This document shows positions 1-13,317 of a stretch of 64,000 bases of DNA, piece after piece. Made by a program: the position numbers and the translations under genes. Where the stretch lies: contig CM055753.1 of the NCBI GenBank assembly GCA_029465975.1, positions 1,052,035 through 1,116,034 of the forward strand, read 5' to 3'. Numbering within the stretch: position 1 is the first letter of the stretch; each line of letters opens with the position of its first letter. Under the pieces are notes generated by a model that was not told the DNA's origin, did not search any database, and was given only the letters and a program-made list of their open reading frames with translations. The DNA is from Dallia pectoralis (lineage: Eukaryota > Chordata > Actinopteri > Esociformes > Umbridae).

Positions 1-873
1 ATTGGCTCAGCGCCGTCCGGGGTCGGACAAGGTTGGCATCGCCTCATCCAGCTCTAGCGACTACTTCCTGGTATGTCATGTGGCAGCAAGCTCAATCGTT
101 GAACGTTCTCTTCCAAAGGGTCGGCGCTGTTCTAAAAACAACACGTTTGTCATCATTAGACTTTCAACCGTGAATTGCACGTAACCAAATGAGGTAAAAG
201 AAAAGGCGCAGAAGTTTAAGTCAAATTGTCCCTATTACTTATTTCACAGCCAAAGTATTTTTTTATTGTTCCAGAAAATAACATGTCTGGAACCTGCACT
301 CGGGTCCCTCTGTTTAATGGTATTGATAAATTGACATGTTTTTCATAGGCGGATTTAACAGTTGCTCCGGGAAAACTCAGCGAACGCGTTTCAATGATGA
401 AAGCCAAAAGGTGACTTTTGCGGTTCAGGGAGAAAAGCCACTGGAGTCTGGACGATCACTCTCACCCATTCCTTCCTGTCAGATTGAACAAATTGAATTT
501 GTCTAACTTCTGTGGCTTGTTGAGGCTCTAAACACCGTATTAACGTCCCCACTTATCAAATCTGTCAGAAAATGTGTTAAGCTGTACTCCTATGAGACAT
601 AGATGGGGGCCTAGATGACATTACATGCCTCTTCACTAGCAATGTCACATGTAATTGCTTTATAAAGGGACAAGATTTAAGATAGCTCTCACAGTCTGTG
701 TGTTCAGGTCGAAGAAAACAATAAATAACAGCGCTCCTTTGTGAAACACTCTAAATCTTTTTTAGTAGTACTCAGTAGGCTACAGGTGAACCTTTTTTGC
801 ATCGAACAGGAGTTATAAATTCCTGCGTCGAAGCTCCCCCGTCTTTACGTCCTCAGAAAGCCAGGCAATCATT

Positions 874-2187
874 TAGCCTCCCTGTTCCGGTCCCTATGGT
901 AGCCAGTCTGCCACGCTACTAGCGTCCCTGTTCCCGTCCGTATGGTAGCCGGTCCGCCATGCTACTAGCCTCCCTGTTCCCGTCCGTATGGTAGCCAGTC
1001 TGCCACGCTACTAGCCTCCCTGTTCCTGTCCGTATGGTAGCCAGTCTGCCACGCTACTAGCCTCCCTGTTCCCGTCCGTATGGTAGCCAGTCTGCCACGC
1101 TACTAGCCTCCCTGTTCCCGTCCGTATGGTAGCCGGTCAGCCACGCTACTAGCTTCCCTGTTCCCGTCCGTATGGTAGCCGGTCCGCCATGCTACTAGCC
1201 TCCCTGTTCCCGTCCCAATGGTAGCCGGTCCGACACGCTACTAGTTTCCCTGTTCCCGTCCCAATGGTAGCCGGTCTGCCACGCTACTAGCCTCCCTGTT
1301 CCCGTCCGTATGGTAGCCAGTCTGCCACACTACTAGCCTCCCTGTTCCCGTCCCTATGGTAGCCGGTCCGCCATGCTACTAGCCTCCCTGTTCCCGTCCC
1401 AATGGTAGCCGGTCCGACACGCTACTAGTTTCCCTGTTCCCGTCCCAATGGTAGCCAGTCTGCCACGCTACTAGCCTCCCTGTTCCTGTCCGTATGGTAG
1501 CCAGTCTGCCACGCTACTAGCCTCCCTGTTCCCGTCCGTATGGTAGCCAGTCTGCCACGCTACTAGCCTCCCTGTTCCCGTCCGTATGGTAGCCGGTCAG
1601 CCACGCTACTAGCTTCCCTGTTCCCGTCCGTATGGTAGCCGGTCCGCCATGCTACTAGCCTCCCTGTTCCCGTCCCAATGGTAGCCGGTCCGACACGCTA
1701 CTAGTTTCCCTGTTCCCGTCCCAATGGTAGCCGGTCTGCCACGCTACTAGCCTCCCTGTTCCCGTCCGTATGGTAGCCAGTCTGCCACACTACTAGCCTC
1801 CCTGTTCCCGTCCCTATGGTAGCCGGTCCGCCATGCTACTAGCCTCCCTGTTCCCGTCCCAATGGTAGCCGGTCCGACACGCTACTAGTTTCCCTGTTCC
1901 CGTCCCAATGGTAGCCGGTCTGCCACGCTACTAGCCTCCCTGTTCCCGTCCGTATGGTAGCCAGTCTGCCACACTACTAGCCTCCCTGTTCCCGTCCCTA
2001 TGGTAGCCGGTCCGCCATGCTACTAGCCTCCCTGTTCCCGTCCCAATGGTAGCCGGTCCGACACGCTACTAGTTTCCCTGTTCCCGTCCCAATGGTAGCC
2101 GGTCTGCCACGCTACTAGCCTCCCTGTTCCCGTCCCTGTGGTTGCCAGTCTGCCACGCTACTAGCCTCCCTGTTCCCGTCCCTGTGG
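874..2187. repeat. 46-bp minisatellite, about 28.5 copies, with 184-bp higher-order repeat
   Basis: The unit contains GCTACTAGCCTCCCTGTTCC followed by CGTCC and TATGGTAGCC. Variant units differ at fixed sites (CGTCCGTATG or CGTCCCAATG; CTAGCCTCC or CTAGTTTCC). The CTAGTTTCC variant recurs at 1241, 1425, 1701, 1885 and 2069. These spacings are 184, 276, 184 and 184 bp, all multiples of 46, so four-unit blocks have been copied as units. Confidence 0.97.
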
Positions 2188-3702
2188 GAGCTGGCTGCGG
2201 GCAGGTGCCATGTGGCTCCATTAAACGCTGTGTCTGCTGGGAGCTTTGTCTCAGAGCAGAGGGCTGAGAGGCTGAAGGACTCTCATCACATGGCTAGAGG
2301 AGCACAGCATCACTCAAACAGCATGGGATGTCTCATCCTCACATGGAGGTCATGCTGAGAGGTGTGTGTGTGTGTGGCGCTATATGCAGCACAGCTCTTT
2401 TTATTATCGGCGTGACTTAATGGAAGTGCAGGTGTCTTTCCCGTTCTCTCTTTCTGTTTTTTTTTCTTTCTTTTCTTGTTTATCTCTTTCTATACCTGCA
2501 CTTTCTTGCATATTTGTGGATAATCACTTTTTTAAAGGGTTGTGATTGTAATGAATCGGATGATTAGAATATTAATAAATATCTGCCCGGTCATTCACAA
2601 TTATTATATATATTTTTTCAGCACTGGTGTCACTTTTTTTTTTATTGTTTCCGGGTGCTGTTAGAAGCTCTATTAAAACCATGCAGCTTGCAAAAAAGCA
2701 ACCCTCTTCTTTTAAAACACACTTTTATCAAAATTAGCAAGTTAAATGAAGTATTAACTGCATGTTATGCCTCGGATATAGTCCAGTTTGCCGGCAGTTA
2801 AGCAGCACTTGGCATTCAGCTGTTCCACAACAATGTCACACAGTAGCAATTGGCACTTGGTGCATCAGATACTTAGGGAAGATGTTGTGTGAGATGATTG
2901 GTTGGGAAACTACTGAGCAGTTAAGCAAATGGGTATGGCGCCGTGAATTTCATGCAACTTTCCAGTAAGAGCCGTAAGAAAGTTATCAGAATGTATCTAG
3001 TTTGAATTCTCTGGTGTCAAATGTGCATCTGTGCAAATCACTTAGTCTAATTCATCCTATGTGTTGTCCTGAATACACTTCTAAGTTACCAATGTACCAT
3101 GGATAGGACTAAAATACTAGGCCCTAAGTCTGTGATTTTATTATCACAATCCTTACTGTGAGCTGTGTTACAAATCGTTCACAGAGTCACTATAGATGGT
3201 GTGTTTGCCTGTCTTCTCCTGCCGTTTGTAACATTGGTGTCAGAACACCCAGTTCATCTGTGCCAGAGGGGGGCTGACTAGTCAGAGTCTCCCCTAGAGA
3301 GGAAGTGCTGTCACAGTCCTCATAAGTCGGTTACTCTATTGGCATGATGCGGAGAACGTTGGCTGTTTTCACACCAGCATCCCAGCTTCGATTCTCTAAT
3401 ACGACACCAAAAAGCTGAGCTTTTACACATATGGTGCCTTTGGGAAAGTATGCCAACTCAAATTTCTCCACAATTTGTATGTAGACATAATTATATTTAT
3501 ATACGTACCTACGCACAAAACCACATCAGCTAGTCACAAAAAGGTATGTTTTCCAAATTAACAAAAAGCTGAAATATCACGTGACCATAGGTGAATTACA
3601 AGACCAGACGAAAGCTCACTTAAGTAAAACTTTTCTAAGACCATGAGCAAATAGTTTCTAGAACAATTAGTCCTAACCATCATGTGCTACAGCTAATTAC
3701 TC

Positions 3703-4150
3703 GGCTAATGCCATTCCTACAATATAACATGATGGTGGATGCATCATGCTATGGGGTTGATATTCTGCGGAAGGGACTGAAATACTTGTCAGGATTAAAG
3801 AAAAAGTGAATGGACCAAAATACAAAGAGGTCCTTGAAGAAAACCCCCACAGAATCGAGGACCAGAATGAAGATTCATCTTTCAGTATGACAATGACCTT
3901 AAACACACAGCAAAGACGGCGATGGATCGGCTTCGGGACAAGTCTGTGAATGTCCTTGAGTGGCCGAGCCAAAGCTGTTCAAAACTATTAAACATCTGTG
4001 GAAAAACCTAAGGATTGCACTTTACCAACGCTCCCCATCCAAACTGACAGAGCTTGAGAGGATAAACAAGAGAGACTGAGAGAAACTGCTTAAATCTAGG
4101 TGTGCTAAACTGGTAAAGGTTTATCAAACAAGACCCAATATTAATCGAAA
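3703..4150 (+). pseudogene. Tc1/mariner transposase remnant (C-terminal half)
   Basis: Conceptual translation on the plus strand, with frame breaks, gives transposase signatures in order: a GGTGGATGCATCATGCTATG stretch matching the Tc1 'GGGSIMLWG' block; then KVNGPKYKEVLEEN; a YDNDLKHTAK segment, which is the second catalytic Asp region of the DDE/D34E domain; and WPSQS, a decayed form of the family's WPSQSPDLNPIE segment. Gly/Asp-rich blocks have substitutions and the catalytic Glu region is ruined, so it is dead. It lies in khdrbs3 intron 2 on the opposite strand to the gene. Element ends are not clear; some AT-rich sequence to about 4330 may belong to it. Confidence 0.8.
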
Positions 4151-4401
4151 AGGGGGTGGGATTATATAATTGTGCTGTGGTTTTATATACACTCTGGAGA
4201 AAATGTGATCATAGCTGTTCTCGTTTATAATATTAGTTATTTATATATTATATATTTTTTTCCCCGTTGTGAAGATAAATGCTTGAACTGTCAAGTGATT
4301 GTTGTCTGGAAATAAAATCTAAATGAAAAACACATCACAGAAGTATAGAGACCATTGTTTGTTTTCAGTTTTACAATATGATCTGATCCAAATCCACTTA
4401 C

Positions 4402-4529
4402 TTTTGGAAACTGTTTGACGGGTATTAACACTTTCTGTCCCAACTTCATATTCTTGTTGATGACAACGTCGATGAACTTCTCATCTTCTTTTTCTTCTTT
4501 CCCTTCATCCTTTTGTAACTTTTCGATTT
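4402..4529 (-). CDS. khdrbs3: khdrbs3 exon 2 (residues 31-73)
   Basis: Second coding exon of khdrbs3. Read from 4529 leftwards it gives EIEKLQKDEGKEEKEDEKF followed by IDVVINKNMKLGQKVLIPVK and QFPK. This is the rest of Qua1, an acidic/lysine linker and the start of the KH domain. The stretch INKNMKLGQKVLIPVKQFPK is diagnostic of KHDRBS3; KHDRBS2 and KHDRBS1 differ here, with SERV/KERV and QYPK. The acceptor is a strong T-rich tract ending TTTGTAG at 4530. The donor GTAAGTGG starts at 4401 and leaves phase 0 after Lys73. The exon is 128 bp; with the 91-bp exon 1 this makes exactly 73 codons. The rest of the KH domain, Qua2 and the Tyr-rich tail would lie left of the window. This exon is too short to stand out in an ORF scan. 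Confidence 0.95.
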
Positions 4530-6537
4530 CTACAAAGAAAAAAAGCTAAAATCACTCACTATTTTGATTAACACACACATTTATAGAGTGAGACAAAAAT
4601 GCATATAACATTTCTCTGAGGTATTTTATTAACAGAATTTTATTAACTGAAACAATAGACCTTGCCCGTGCCGGTTTGTCAGTTGGTTTGTCGATCTGAC
4701 ACACATTTTTGCTCGCTCAATCAGCTGTAACATAAGCTGTTTTGGCACTCCTGAAAATGCGACGGCGGTAGTTCTAATCATTTTTCATCACTCATCGTGC
4801 CCATTGGACAAACCTCCCTGTCTGGATTGTATTACTTTTGATGGTAGGTACATGAAATCTTACTTTCAGAGAAATTTAAATATCTTTCATGTTCTACCGC
4901 ACGGAATATGCTAATGAGGACGGACCATGCAGAGAGACGAGTATCTCCAGGGAAAATATTGTCCGTCGCTGTTCCGCCCGTTTAGAACGTAGCCTTTGAT
5001 GTATTTGTAGGTGTAACCTTGAAGATTCAATGAGATAGATAACATCTGTGTTTCAAAGCCAATCAAATGGTAATGGTAGCAGTGGGGAAAACACACACTG
5101 TACCTGTATATTGGCAAAGCATGATATCTAAGTGAATAAGAAAACCTCTGGATATTTGACATGCAGGCTAATAGGGCCGAGGTATTGGTATGAGATTGAA
5201 AGCCATGTTCAGGCTGTGTAGCAAGCCAAGCTGTCTCCGGATTTGAATTTCTAATCACCGCATATCATTATCATTGCTTCTTGAAGTTTTGGTTCCCAAA
5301 TGACATAGACTTTCACTTAGTTGACCGCATTTGGTAAAGCAATCAAATAAATAATAGAGGAGACTCCGTTTTCTGGCTTTGCGAAGCTACGACACAAAGT
5401 GAATAACCAAGATACAACCTCTTTATGTTCCTAGGACATCCTAATGACAAATGTTTGTCTGCAGGAGAGATTCTAGGAATTAAATGAAAAATGAAAAAAA
5501 TACATATAAAACAGATGTATCGGTAAGCCGGGATGTCTTCTAAGCCTGAACTTATCCCAGGAGAAGGAAGATTCGTCGTGTTCTGAAAAAGGACCAGATT
5601 AATATAAATGCGTGACCTCTCTGCATTCCTTCCGGAGATTCCATCATCCCTTCTCAATGCTTTAATAGTGCTAAAGGCAAAACTCACTACCTGGTCAATG
5701 AAACGCTGTTATTTTCATCAGCGAAAACCCGCAAAGGAAGATTTGAAAACGTCTGGGAAGAGATCCACATTTTAGACCGTCTAGTATACCTAGCTATCCA
5801 AACAACATAGTGCAAATTGCAGTGTGGCATACCGTTTGCCCATTGGCCGGCGGATGCGTATATCTAGAGCACAGAGTGTGCCCTGTGTCTCAGAAACCAG
5901 TGGTTACTGTCGGGATGATTTCGACTGACCCCGCAGGGATGCTCAAATCCAGGAAAAAATCCTGTTTGATGGGATCTGCGGTTCTCCTCTCGCCATCAAA
6001 GAGGCTGGATGTGCCATTAAATGTGTATTCGCAGCCCTGGAAGACCTCAGCGTGCGTCTGTGACAGCCAGGACCCGCACAGAAGGGGGTCCAGGCCCAGC
6101 TGTTTGCTTCTCTATTAGACATGGAATCACTTAAGAGGAGCACTGCACTGATTTAGACCAAACCCGTCCTCCATTTAATATTCATAAGCTGGAAGAGATT
6201 TGCAGGATTTAGCCCGACTTCCGAATTGGGCTTGTGAATGGTAAGGAGTTGACGGGGGCAGGGGGAGGGGTGAGTGAGGCGGCCAATCAGGCTGTTACGT
6301 TTCCTAATGTCAGGTTGCAGAGAGGGTCAATGTAACCGTGTGATATTGACGACTGGACATCGAGGTCTGAAGTGGACAGAAAGTGGTCGCATTAAATATT
6401 GATCATAGAAACTATTAGGGGATTGCATATGTTTCCCTGGTGGTAAACTGTGACATTTTCGACCAACTCCTTGAGACTAGTTGACAGACGAACAGCTATT
6501 GAGATGAATGGATTTGATCCAAACAGGAGGGAACTTG
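4530..6537. other. Intronic single-copy sequence
   Basis: No exon, RNA gene or clear repeat seen. The open frames at 4911-5687 and 5810-6143 have no recognisable domains and no splice support. Confidence 0.5.
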
Positions 6538-6545
6538 GTCACGGC

Positions 6546-7528
6546 CAGTGGTGGTAAAAGTACTCAAAAGTTGTAATTGAGTAAAAGTACATATACCTAA
6601 ATAAAAAATTACTCCAGTAAAAGTAGAAAGTCCTAAATAAAAAAAAACGCCACTTGAGTAAAAGTACAAAAGTATTCGATTTAAAATGTACTTAAGTACC
6701 GAAAGTAAAAAGTAAATATTCAAATTAACTGTAAACATCAGTAAGTAAGCCGATCAAATGTTTTGGGAGTGATATGCAATATTTAAATGAAACAATGAAG
6801 CACCTTATAGCAGTACAGGGGTGGAACTTGCAACATTACCTGCTTCTCTCCTGCCTCCAGCTTACAGTGTTAATCACACATACCCAAGTCTGCCACCGTT
6901 AGCAATCAATATCCGTTAGCTAACCTGACTAACGTTACCTAGCTGTTTACAATGAGTTTAAATATGAAATCACCTCACTTGGCTTACAATAGTAACAACG
7001 TTAAAGTCATCACCTCAATATGTTTTCTCAGAGAAGTGAAGTTTTGAATGCTGAAATGTAATTCACCCGTGGTAGGCAAAGAAGGCATTTCATCTGAAAC
7101 GAATCTCCCTTGACTTCCGTAAATTCTAAATAAATTCTTAAGATATGGCCATGGGTGAGCTGTGATCCCTGTCATGAACGCTGGGATCATTGCACCTATT
7201 TCTGGGGTGAGTGCGCTCATCTCACACTTCAACTTAGAAATGACGAACTGGTTGATACACGTGAGCGTTTGCTGGCAAAGAGGTCGCGCATAATTTTTAC
7301 TAAAGAAAACCACGTTTTTCATTGGTTTGGAAAGCCAGTGTAATAAATACTTGCAGGGATCTTGCGGAAAATGTATCACAGTAAAAAGTAAACTTTGTCT
7401 TTAATATTGTAGTGGAGTAAGAGTGAAAGTAAATGTAAATAAAACTTACTCAAGTAAAGTACAGTTCCCCGAAAAAAATACTTAAGTAAAGTAGCGAAGT
7501 ATTTTTACTTCGTTACTTACCACAAGTG
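6546..7528. mobile_element. Non-autonomous hAT element (Tol2-like ends), complete with 8-bp duplication
   Basis: The left end is CAGTGGTGGTAAAAGTACTC. The right end, read inverted, is CACTTGTGGTAAGTAACG. Both are followed by stretches rich in AGTAAAAGTA / AAGTAAAGTA, typical of Tol2-like hAT ends in fish. It is flanked by a perfect 8-bp direct repeat GTCACGGC at 6538-6545 and 7529-7536, the hAT target-site length. The 983-bp element has no recognisable transposase frame and is presumably mobilised in trans or dead. Confidence 0.9.
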
Positions 7529-7536
7529 GTCACGGC

Positions 7537-9925
7537 CATTCTAGCGGTCAGCCGTCATGAGATCGGAGACACATGCGTTATGTCCTGCTTGCTTTATGCA
7601 GTTGTTTCTTTGTTTGTGCCAAATAAAAAATGTATTGTCTTCGTGAATATTTTACTCCGAAATTCTTCCTTTGTGATGGTAAACCGTGTCAGAGCTTTGG
7701 AAATGTAGACGTCCCAGAAGTAGACATGGTATGCAATGTTTCTGTAATAAACCGACAACAATGACTTTTCAAAAGGCTTCCAGTGATACTGAAAATACAA
7801 GCATTGCCTCTAATAATCTGGCCGGAATAGACATTGGAATTGGCTTTGGAATTAACTAAACATAATCATTGATTGTGTACTTGTTTGATGTAACAGTGTC
7901 TTAATCTATTTCCCAAACATTGCGGTGAACACACACTACAGTCAATGCATCCTATTTCTGTATCGACCTAATACGGAAATTCTTCTGGGTCAAGGCAAGA
8001 AAACACACGATACGGTCATGAAATAACAATATAGTGTGTGTAGACAGTGTAACAGTGATGAAATAAAAACATTAGTGAGAAACACCGTCATTATAAGTGA
8101 TCTGTTTGTTGGGTTCTAGATCTACCATGTTACAGATCAATACAGGGCAGCATGCTGTCATTTCGATATGTCACAGTCCAGTGTTTGATACAGGCGCTAT
8201 TTTCCCCACAAAGTACCCCCCGCTTGTAAGACTCAGTAGATTTCCATGACAACTGACAGACTGTGATGGAAAGCACCATATTCTGAATTTCAATCGTCTA
8301 AGTGGTTACCTGCAGCCTTCAGGCGACATTGTGTGGCCAAGAGAACTGCACATTAACACAGAGGGAATTGAACTAACCGCCCGCTCCATTTAGACAGACA
8401 GGACTCTTAGGACTGAGCACAGGGGGAAATCCTGACATTAAAGTGACATTCAATATAAAAGACGGAAAAACGACTTTGTGTTATTGTTGATGTTGTTGAA
8501 AGTTTGTCTTTTTTCAAAGTTCCTTTTCCCGTTCCAGTTTTGGACAAAATGACATATATATTTTACTGTTTGATTGTGAACAGTGGACAAATAATTAGAT
8601 ACAGTACACGACTTGTGTTTCACATGTGTCCACACAGCAGGATACCAGAGATACAATCTAAAACATCTACAGTACATTTGCCATGTCAACACGTCCTTCT
8701 TGTCCCCTGTATTTCCATCTCTGGGTTTTCAGAGACCATTAAGTGATGACGGCACAATTCTAACTGCATATGAAAGCTGTTTTGGTCCATGAATTTAGTA
8801 CTGGCTGCCAGCCTTCCTCTCAGAGGGTCAGCTTGTAGGCCCTAACATTCGGTGCAATCCAGGGTATCCGACTGTGACCCTAGAAAGAGAAAGAGCTCAG
8901 CTCAAAGCTCAGATGATCACGTGGGCCGTCGACTCTGTCCTGAAATCTCAATTTCTCTCCGTCTCCTTGACTAGATCTCGGGCCATAATCCAGAGATTAC
9001 ATAATTTTTTCCTAGCCTATTGGCAAGAATTGGCACAGTTACCATGCTGTCTTTCTACCTCTTCCTGCCCTCCGTGACCCCTGTCTCTCTTTTTGTAGTC
9101 TCCCCTCCTCCCCTCCTCTCAACCAAGCTCTCACCTGGCCCCTGGCCCCTGCCACTTTGGCCCCTGGCACTGCTGTGAGGTTAGTATTAGTGCTCAGACA
9201 TGCTTACAGCCAGTGGATAATGTCCAGGATTAAAACTGAGAGCTTTCCAGACCCCCCACACCCCATTAGCCCAGCTATGGTTTGCTGGTTAGACAGAGGC
9301 TGGGAGCCCCTCCATTAGTGCAGAGGACGTCGTTCAACTGCACAGCCTGTCAAACAATAACACATGCAAAAACCTGGACTTCAATTAGGTCTTGAATTAT
9401 TATTATTTATTATCACTTCACTCCCCAAATAATTCCCAACGAGGATAGACAAGACAGGGATGCACTTTGGCCTCAACCACACTGCTTAACTGGTACTATG
9501 AGAATATTTATGAAAAATACATTTGCATACCCAAATAAAATACATCCCTGTGCACCAGTGAGCCTGACAGAAGGTATAATGATTTGATGAAATCGCTGTG
9601 TTAGTGTTGTTTTTTTGGTGAAGAGTTAAACAATTCTGAATGTGATTGATTTTCCCTGCCGACAAGGATTCAGACATTTTCCCGTCATTAAAACAGGAAT
9701 TAGAATGAAGTTTGTTTTCTCACCTAGCTGGAGGAAACTATCGAATTGCATTTCCGTTTTTATATTTCCATATAATAGGAGACAGCTCTGTTCAAGTCAG
9801 AAGACATTCGAGAGACATGAAAGGATTTGCAGTTGGCTTATTTCTCAGTCTCACCTTCAACCAAACTGAGTGCTGAGATACTCATCTGTCTCCGCAGATC
9901 ATACAGATGTCCTTCGTGGAAAGAA
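7537..9925. other. Intronic single-copy sequence
   Basis: No gene or clear repeat seen. A C/T-rich stretch lies at about 9075-9165. Confidence 0.5.
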
Positions 9926-10800
9926 GAGGTCCCATTCTACATGCAGTCATATCATGATGTCAGCTCCCCAACCAAATAGAGGTTCAAATAGAGGTTCCAT
10001 TCTACATGCAGTCATATCATGATGTCAGCTCCCCAACCAAATAGAGGTTCCATTCTACATGCAGTCATATTATGATGTCAGCTCCCCAACCAAATAGAGG
10101 TTCAAATAGAGGTTCCATTCTACATGCAGTCATATCATGATGTCAGCTCCCCAACCAAATAGAGGTTCAAATAGAGGTTCCATTCTCCATGCAGTCATAT
10201 CATGATGTCAGCTCCCCAACCAAATAGAGGTTCAAATAGAGGTTCCATTCTACATGCAGTCATATCATGATTTCAGCTCCCCAACCAAATAGAGGTTCAA
10301 ATAGAGGTTCCATTCTACATGCAGTCATATCATGATGTCAGCTCCCCAACCAAATAGAGGTTCAAATAGAGGTTCCATTCTCCATGCAGTCATATCATGA
10401 TGTCAGCTCCCCAACCAAATAGAGGTTCAAATAGAGGTTCCATTCTCCAGAGGTTCAAATAGAGGTTCCATTCTCCACATGCAGTCATATCATGATGTCA
10501 GCTCCCCAACCAAATAGAGGTTCAAATAGAGGTTCCATTCTACATGCAGTCATATCATGATTTCAGCTCCCCAACCAAATAGAGGTTCAAATAGAGGTTC
10601 CATTCTACATGCAGTCATATCATGATGTCAGCTCCCCAACCAAATAGAGGTTCAAATAGAGGTTCCATTCTCCATGCAGTCATATCATGATGTCAGCTCC
10701 CCAACCAAATAGAGGTTCAAATAGAGGTTCCATTCTACATGCAGTCATATCATGATGTCAGCTCCCCAACCAAATAGAGGTTCAAATAGAGGTTCCATTT
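9926..10800. repeat. 65-bp minisatellite, about 13 copies
   Basis: The unit contains ATGCAGTCATATCATGATGT, then CAGCTCCCCAACCAAATAG and AGGTTCAAATAGAGGTTCC. Some copies lack the internal AGGTTCAAATAG duplication. The ATGATTTCAGC variant at about 10268 and 10560, about 292 bp apart, with similar order of neighbouring variants, shows block duplication. Confidence 0.97.
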
Positions 10801-11047
10801 TAAGATAAAATGAAGTATATGCTAGATATGACTGTACCGGGTTTATTAAACTACAAGGCAGATACTCTTGAGACGGTTGCATCAAATAATCAAATAACTA
10901 CCCATCTAGCAGCCGTGACGATATAGTTCACCGTCACTCACCGAGTCTTGAACAACAACATAGCTTCCCTGGAAAGCCAATTATATTTGACCAGGATACA
11001 TGAGGATCAGGACGCTAAATAGGTTTGTGCTTCTAAAAAACTAACTT

Positions 11048-11431
11048 TGGTAGACAAACTCCGAACTTCATCCCCTGACTGGTCTGGTAGACTAACTCCG
11101 AACTTCATCCCCTGACTGGTCTGGTAGACTAACTCCGAACTTCATCCCCTGACTGGTCTGGTAGACTAACTCCGAACTTCATCCCCTGACTGGTCTGGTA
11201 GACTAACTCCGAACTTCATCCCCTGACTGGTCTGGTAGACTAACTCCGAACTTCATCCCCTGACTGGTCTGGTAGACTAACTCCGAACTTCATCCCCTGA
11301 CTGGTCTGGTAGACTAACTCCGAACTTCATCCCCTGACTGGTCTGGTAGACTAACTCCGAACTTCATCCCCTGACTGGTCTGGTAGACTAACTCCGAACT
11401 TCATCCCCTGACTGGTCTGGTAGACTAACTC
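11048..11431. repeat. 37-bp minisatellite, about 10 nearly identical copies
   Basis: The unit contains TGGTAGACTAACTCCGAACT followed by TCATCCCCTGACTGGTC. Only the first copy (GACAAACTCC) and the last (CTCAGAATAC) differ, so the array is young or recently homogenised. Confidence 0.97.
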
Positions 11432-13249
11432 AGAATACTGGTCTCACTCTGATCCCTTGTCCTTTCAAAAGGCTTGATTGTGCTGTTTTCTTTCAAAGGA
11501 AATTGGGGTTCTCAGCCCACTAGGCAGACAGCATTTTAATAGCCATAAACATGACATTAAATTTGGCCCCAGCCAGTGTGAGAATATTCGGCTGTCACTA
11601 ACAAGCTTGAGTAACTAATGATTTTCCTGCCGGTATGTAGCTATGGAGAATCAGATATCTGTTTCACCATTATTTTAAGAGTAAAGCTAAAACAAGGCAT
11701 GCGACTAATTAATTTGATTTCTAAATTGCTCTTTTAAAGCCAATCAAGATCTGTACCACATGTTATCAAATTCTGGCCAATGACTACACTCACATCCCTG
11801 AGCATGTGTGCCAAATCTCAAACAGGTCAAGTGAAACATGTCTCTTCTATAGTGCCTGTATGTGGTGGATACGCCATGCATTCATTTATATATATTATGT
11901 GCCAGACTACACTCATATTATTGATTATTGGTCTGTTGTGCAAATCTGAAACATTTTGTGTTAAAAGACATTTCTCCATTGCAAGAATCATGCACATAGA
12001 CACATACGTTCTTCTAAAGGTCAGGTGACGTTGAAGTGCACATTTGCAGACTTAACACAAAAGAAACAAATTTCCAGTATAAAAATGTTTTATATTGTTG
12101 TGTAATTGAAAAAGGTATGCCTATTTTAATCTATTGTAATCATATTATGTTTGATGCAGGCACACGCTGAATGTAGTTACTCAATTAAACTATGGTTCTA
12201 ATATGAACATAATCTAGCAAAAACAGCTTCTGATGATTTAGAATTGTATGTGAGTTAGTATTATGTCTTTATATCCTGAAAGGTTTCTGTTTTCAGAAAG
12301 TTTCAGTACACCTAAATATTGCTTTTGCTGTTGTTTTAATTTCTCACTGTCTTGTTAAATGGGTGTGACGTATAAAGGATCAAATGTGGAATTACTTGGC
12401 TAATTTGGTGAAACATCTGATCTTGGTGGCAACACGTATCAATGGCCAAGAGCAGGTCAGTTGTGTCTTGTATATGACACATGTATTTTCATTGTGGGAG
12501 ATAACGAGAACACAGAAATAAGAAAAACAAGGCCCTGAAAAAGACCAAACCCTGAAATCCACGCACACACACAAAAACACACGCAAGCACAGAAAATATT
12601 GATGCCCAGACGCCCAGCTAGTAGACTGTCTCTGCTGCATGTTCAACAACAAAATGTTACGCAACATGTTATGTTTAGTAAAGCGCCTAACCTGACACAA
12701 ATTTAGAAAAGCCCAGACAGGGCATCTTTTTAACACTTTTTTATTTCTTAACATAACCTCAAACTAAATCAGTTCCTCTGACACTGCAGTAAGACTCCAG
12801 CTCCCTGGCTCATTCCTCAAACATGTTATTTAGGTTAATGTGATTCTCTATGCATAATTCACAAATATTCCGTTCATAAAATATTCTGTTTTCCTCACAA
12901 AACATAATATTAGCAGAAAACGAAGCTGCGTTGGAGAAACCTCTAGCCAGTGAGATGATATACATCCCTGCATTCTACATCCCAGGTAATAGGAAACATC
13001 TGAGGCTCAGGTAGCTAGTTAGGTACCTGGCTGTACAAAAGGTGCATGAAAGCTGGACCTCCTGTGGAGATAAAGAAAATAGAGGTATAGCAGCACATAG
13101 CTAAAAATAATAGTCTCCTACTCTTATACAATTCGACCACCACACATGCACAGAGACATATACACACACACCAATCAGATTCTTTGCTATCTCACGACAC
13201 CCACAAATAGTACAATCTCCCCTCTAAAACCTGTTACGCCAAGAGAACC

Positions 13250-13251
<2 letters not shown>
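11432..13251. other. Intronic AT-rich sequence
   Basis: No gene seen. The open frames at 11780-12028 and 12392-12754 have no recognisable domains. Confidence 0.5.
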
Positions 13252-13315
<64 letters not shown>

Positions 13316-13317
13316 CC
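13252..13317. repeat. (CA)n microsatellite
   Basis: About 33 CA dinucleotides, interrupted once by CAAACA at 13299. Confidence 0.98.

Larger units (their letters stand above)
1..4401 (-). other. khdrbs3: 5' part of khdrbs3 intron 2
   Basis: Everything left of the exon 2 donor. It holds the 46-bp minisatellite (874-2187) and a Tc1 remnant (about 3703-4150). In 1-873 and 2188-3702 I see only AT-rich single-copy sequence, with a short GT run near 2361 and a T-rich patch at 2455-2480. Exon 3 is not in the window. Confidence 0.85.

Noticed and set aside
874..2187. CRISPR-like regular repeats
   Set aside because: Units are contiguous tandem copies with no unique spacers, in vertebrate DNA; the same holds for the other arrays.
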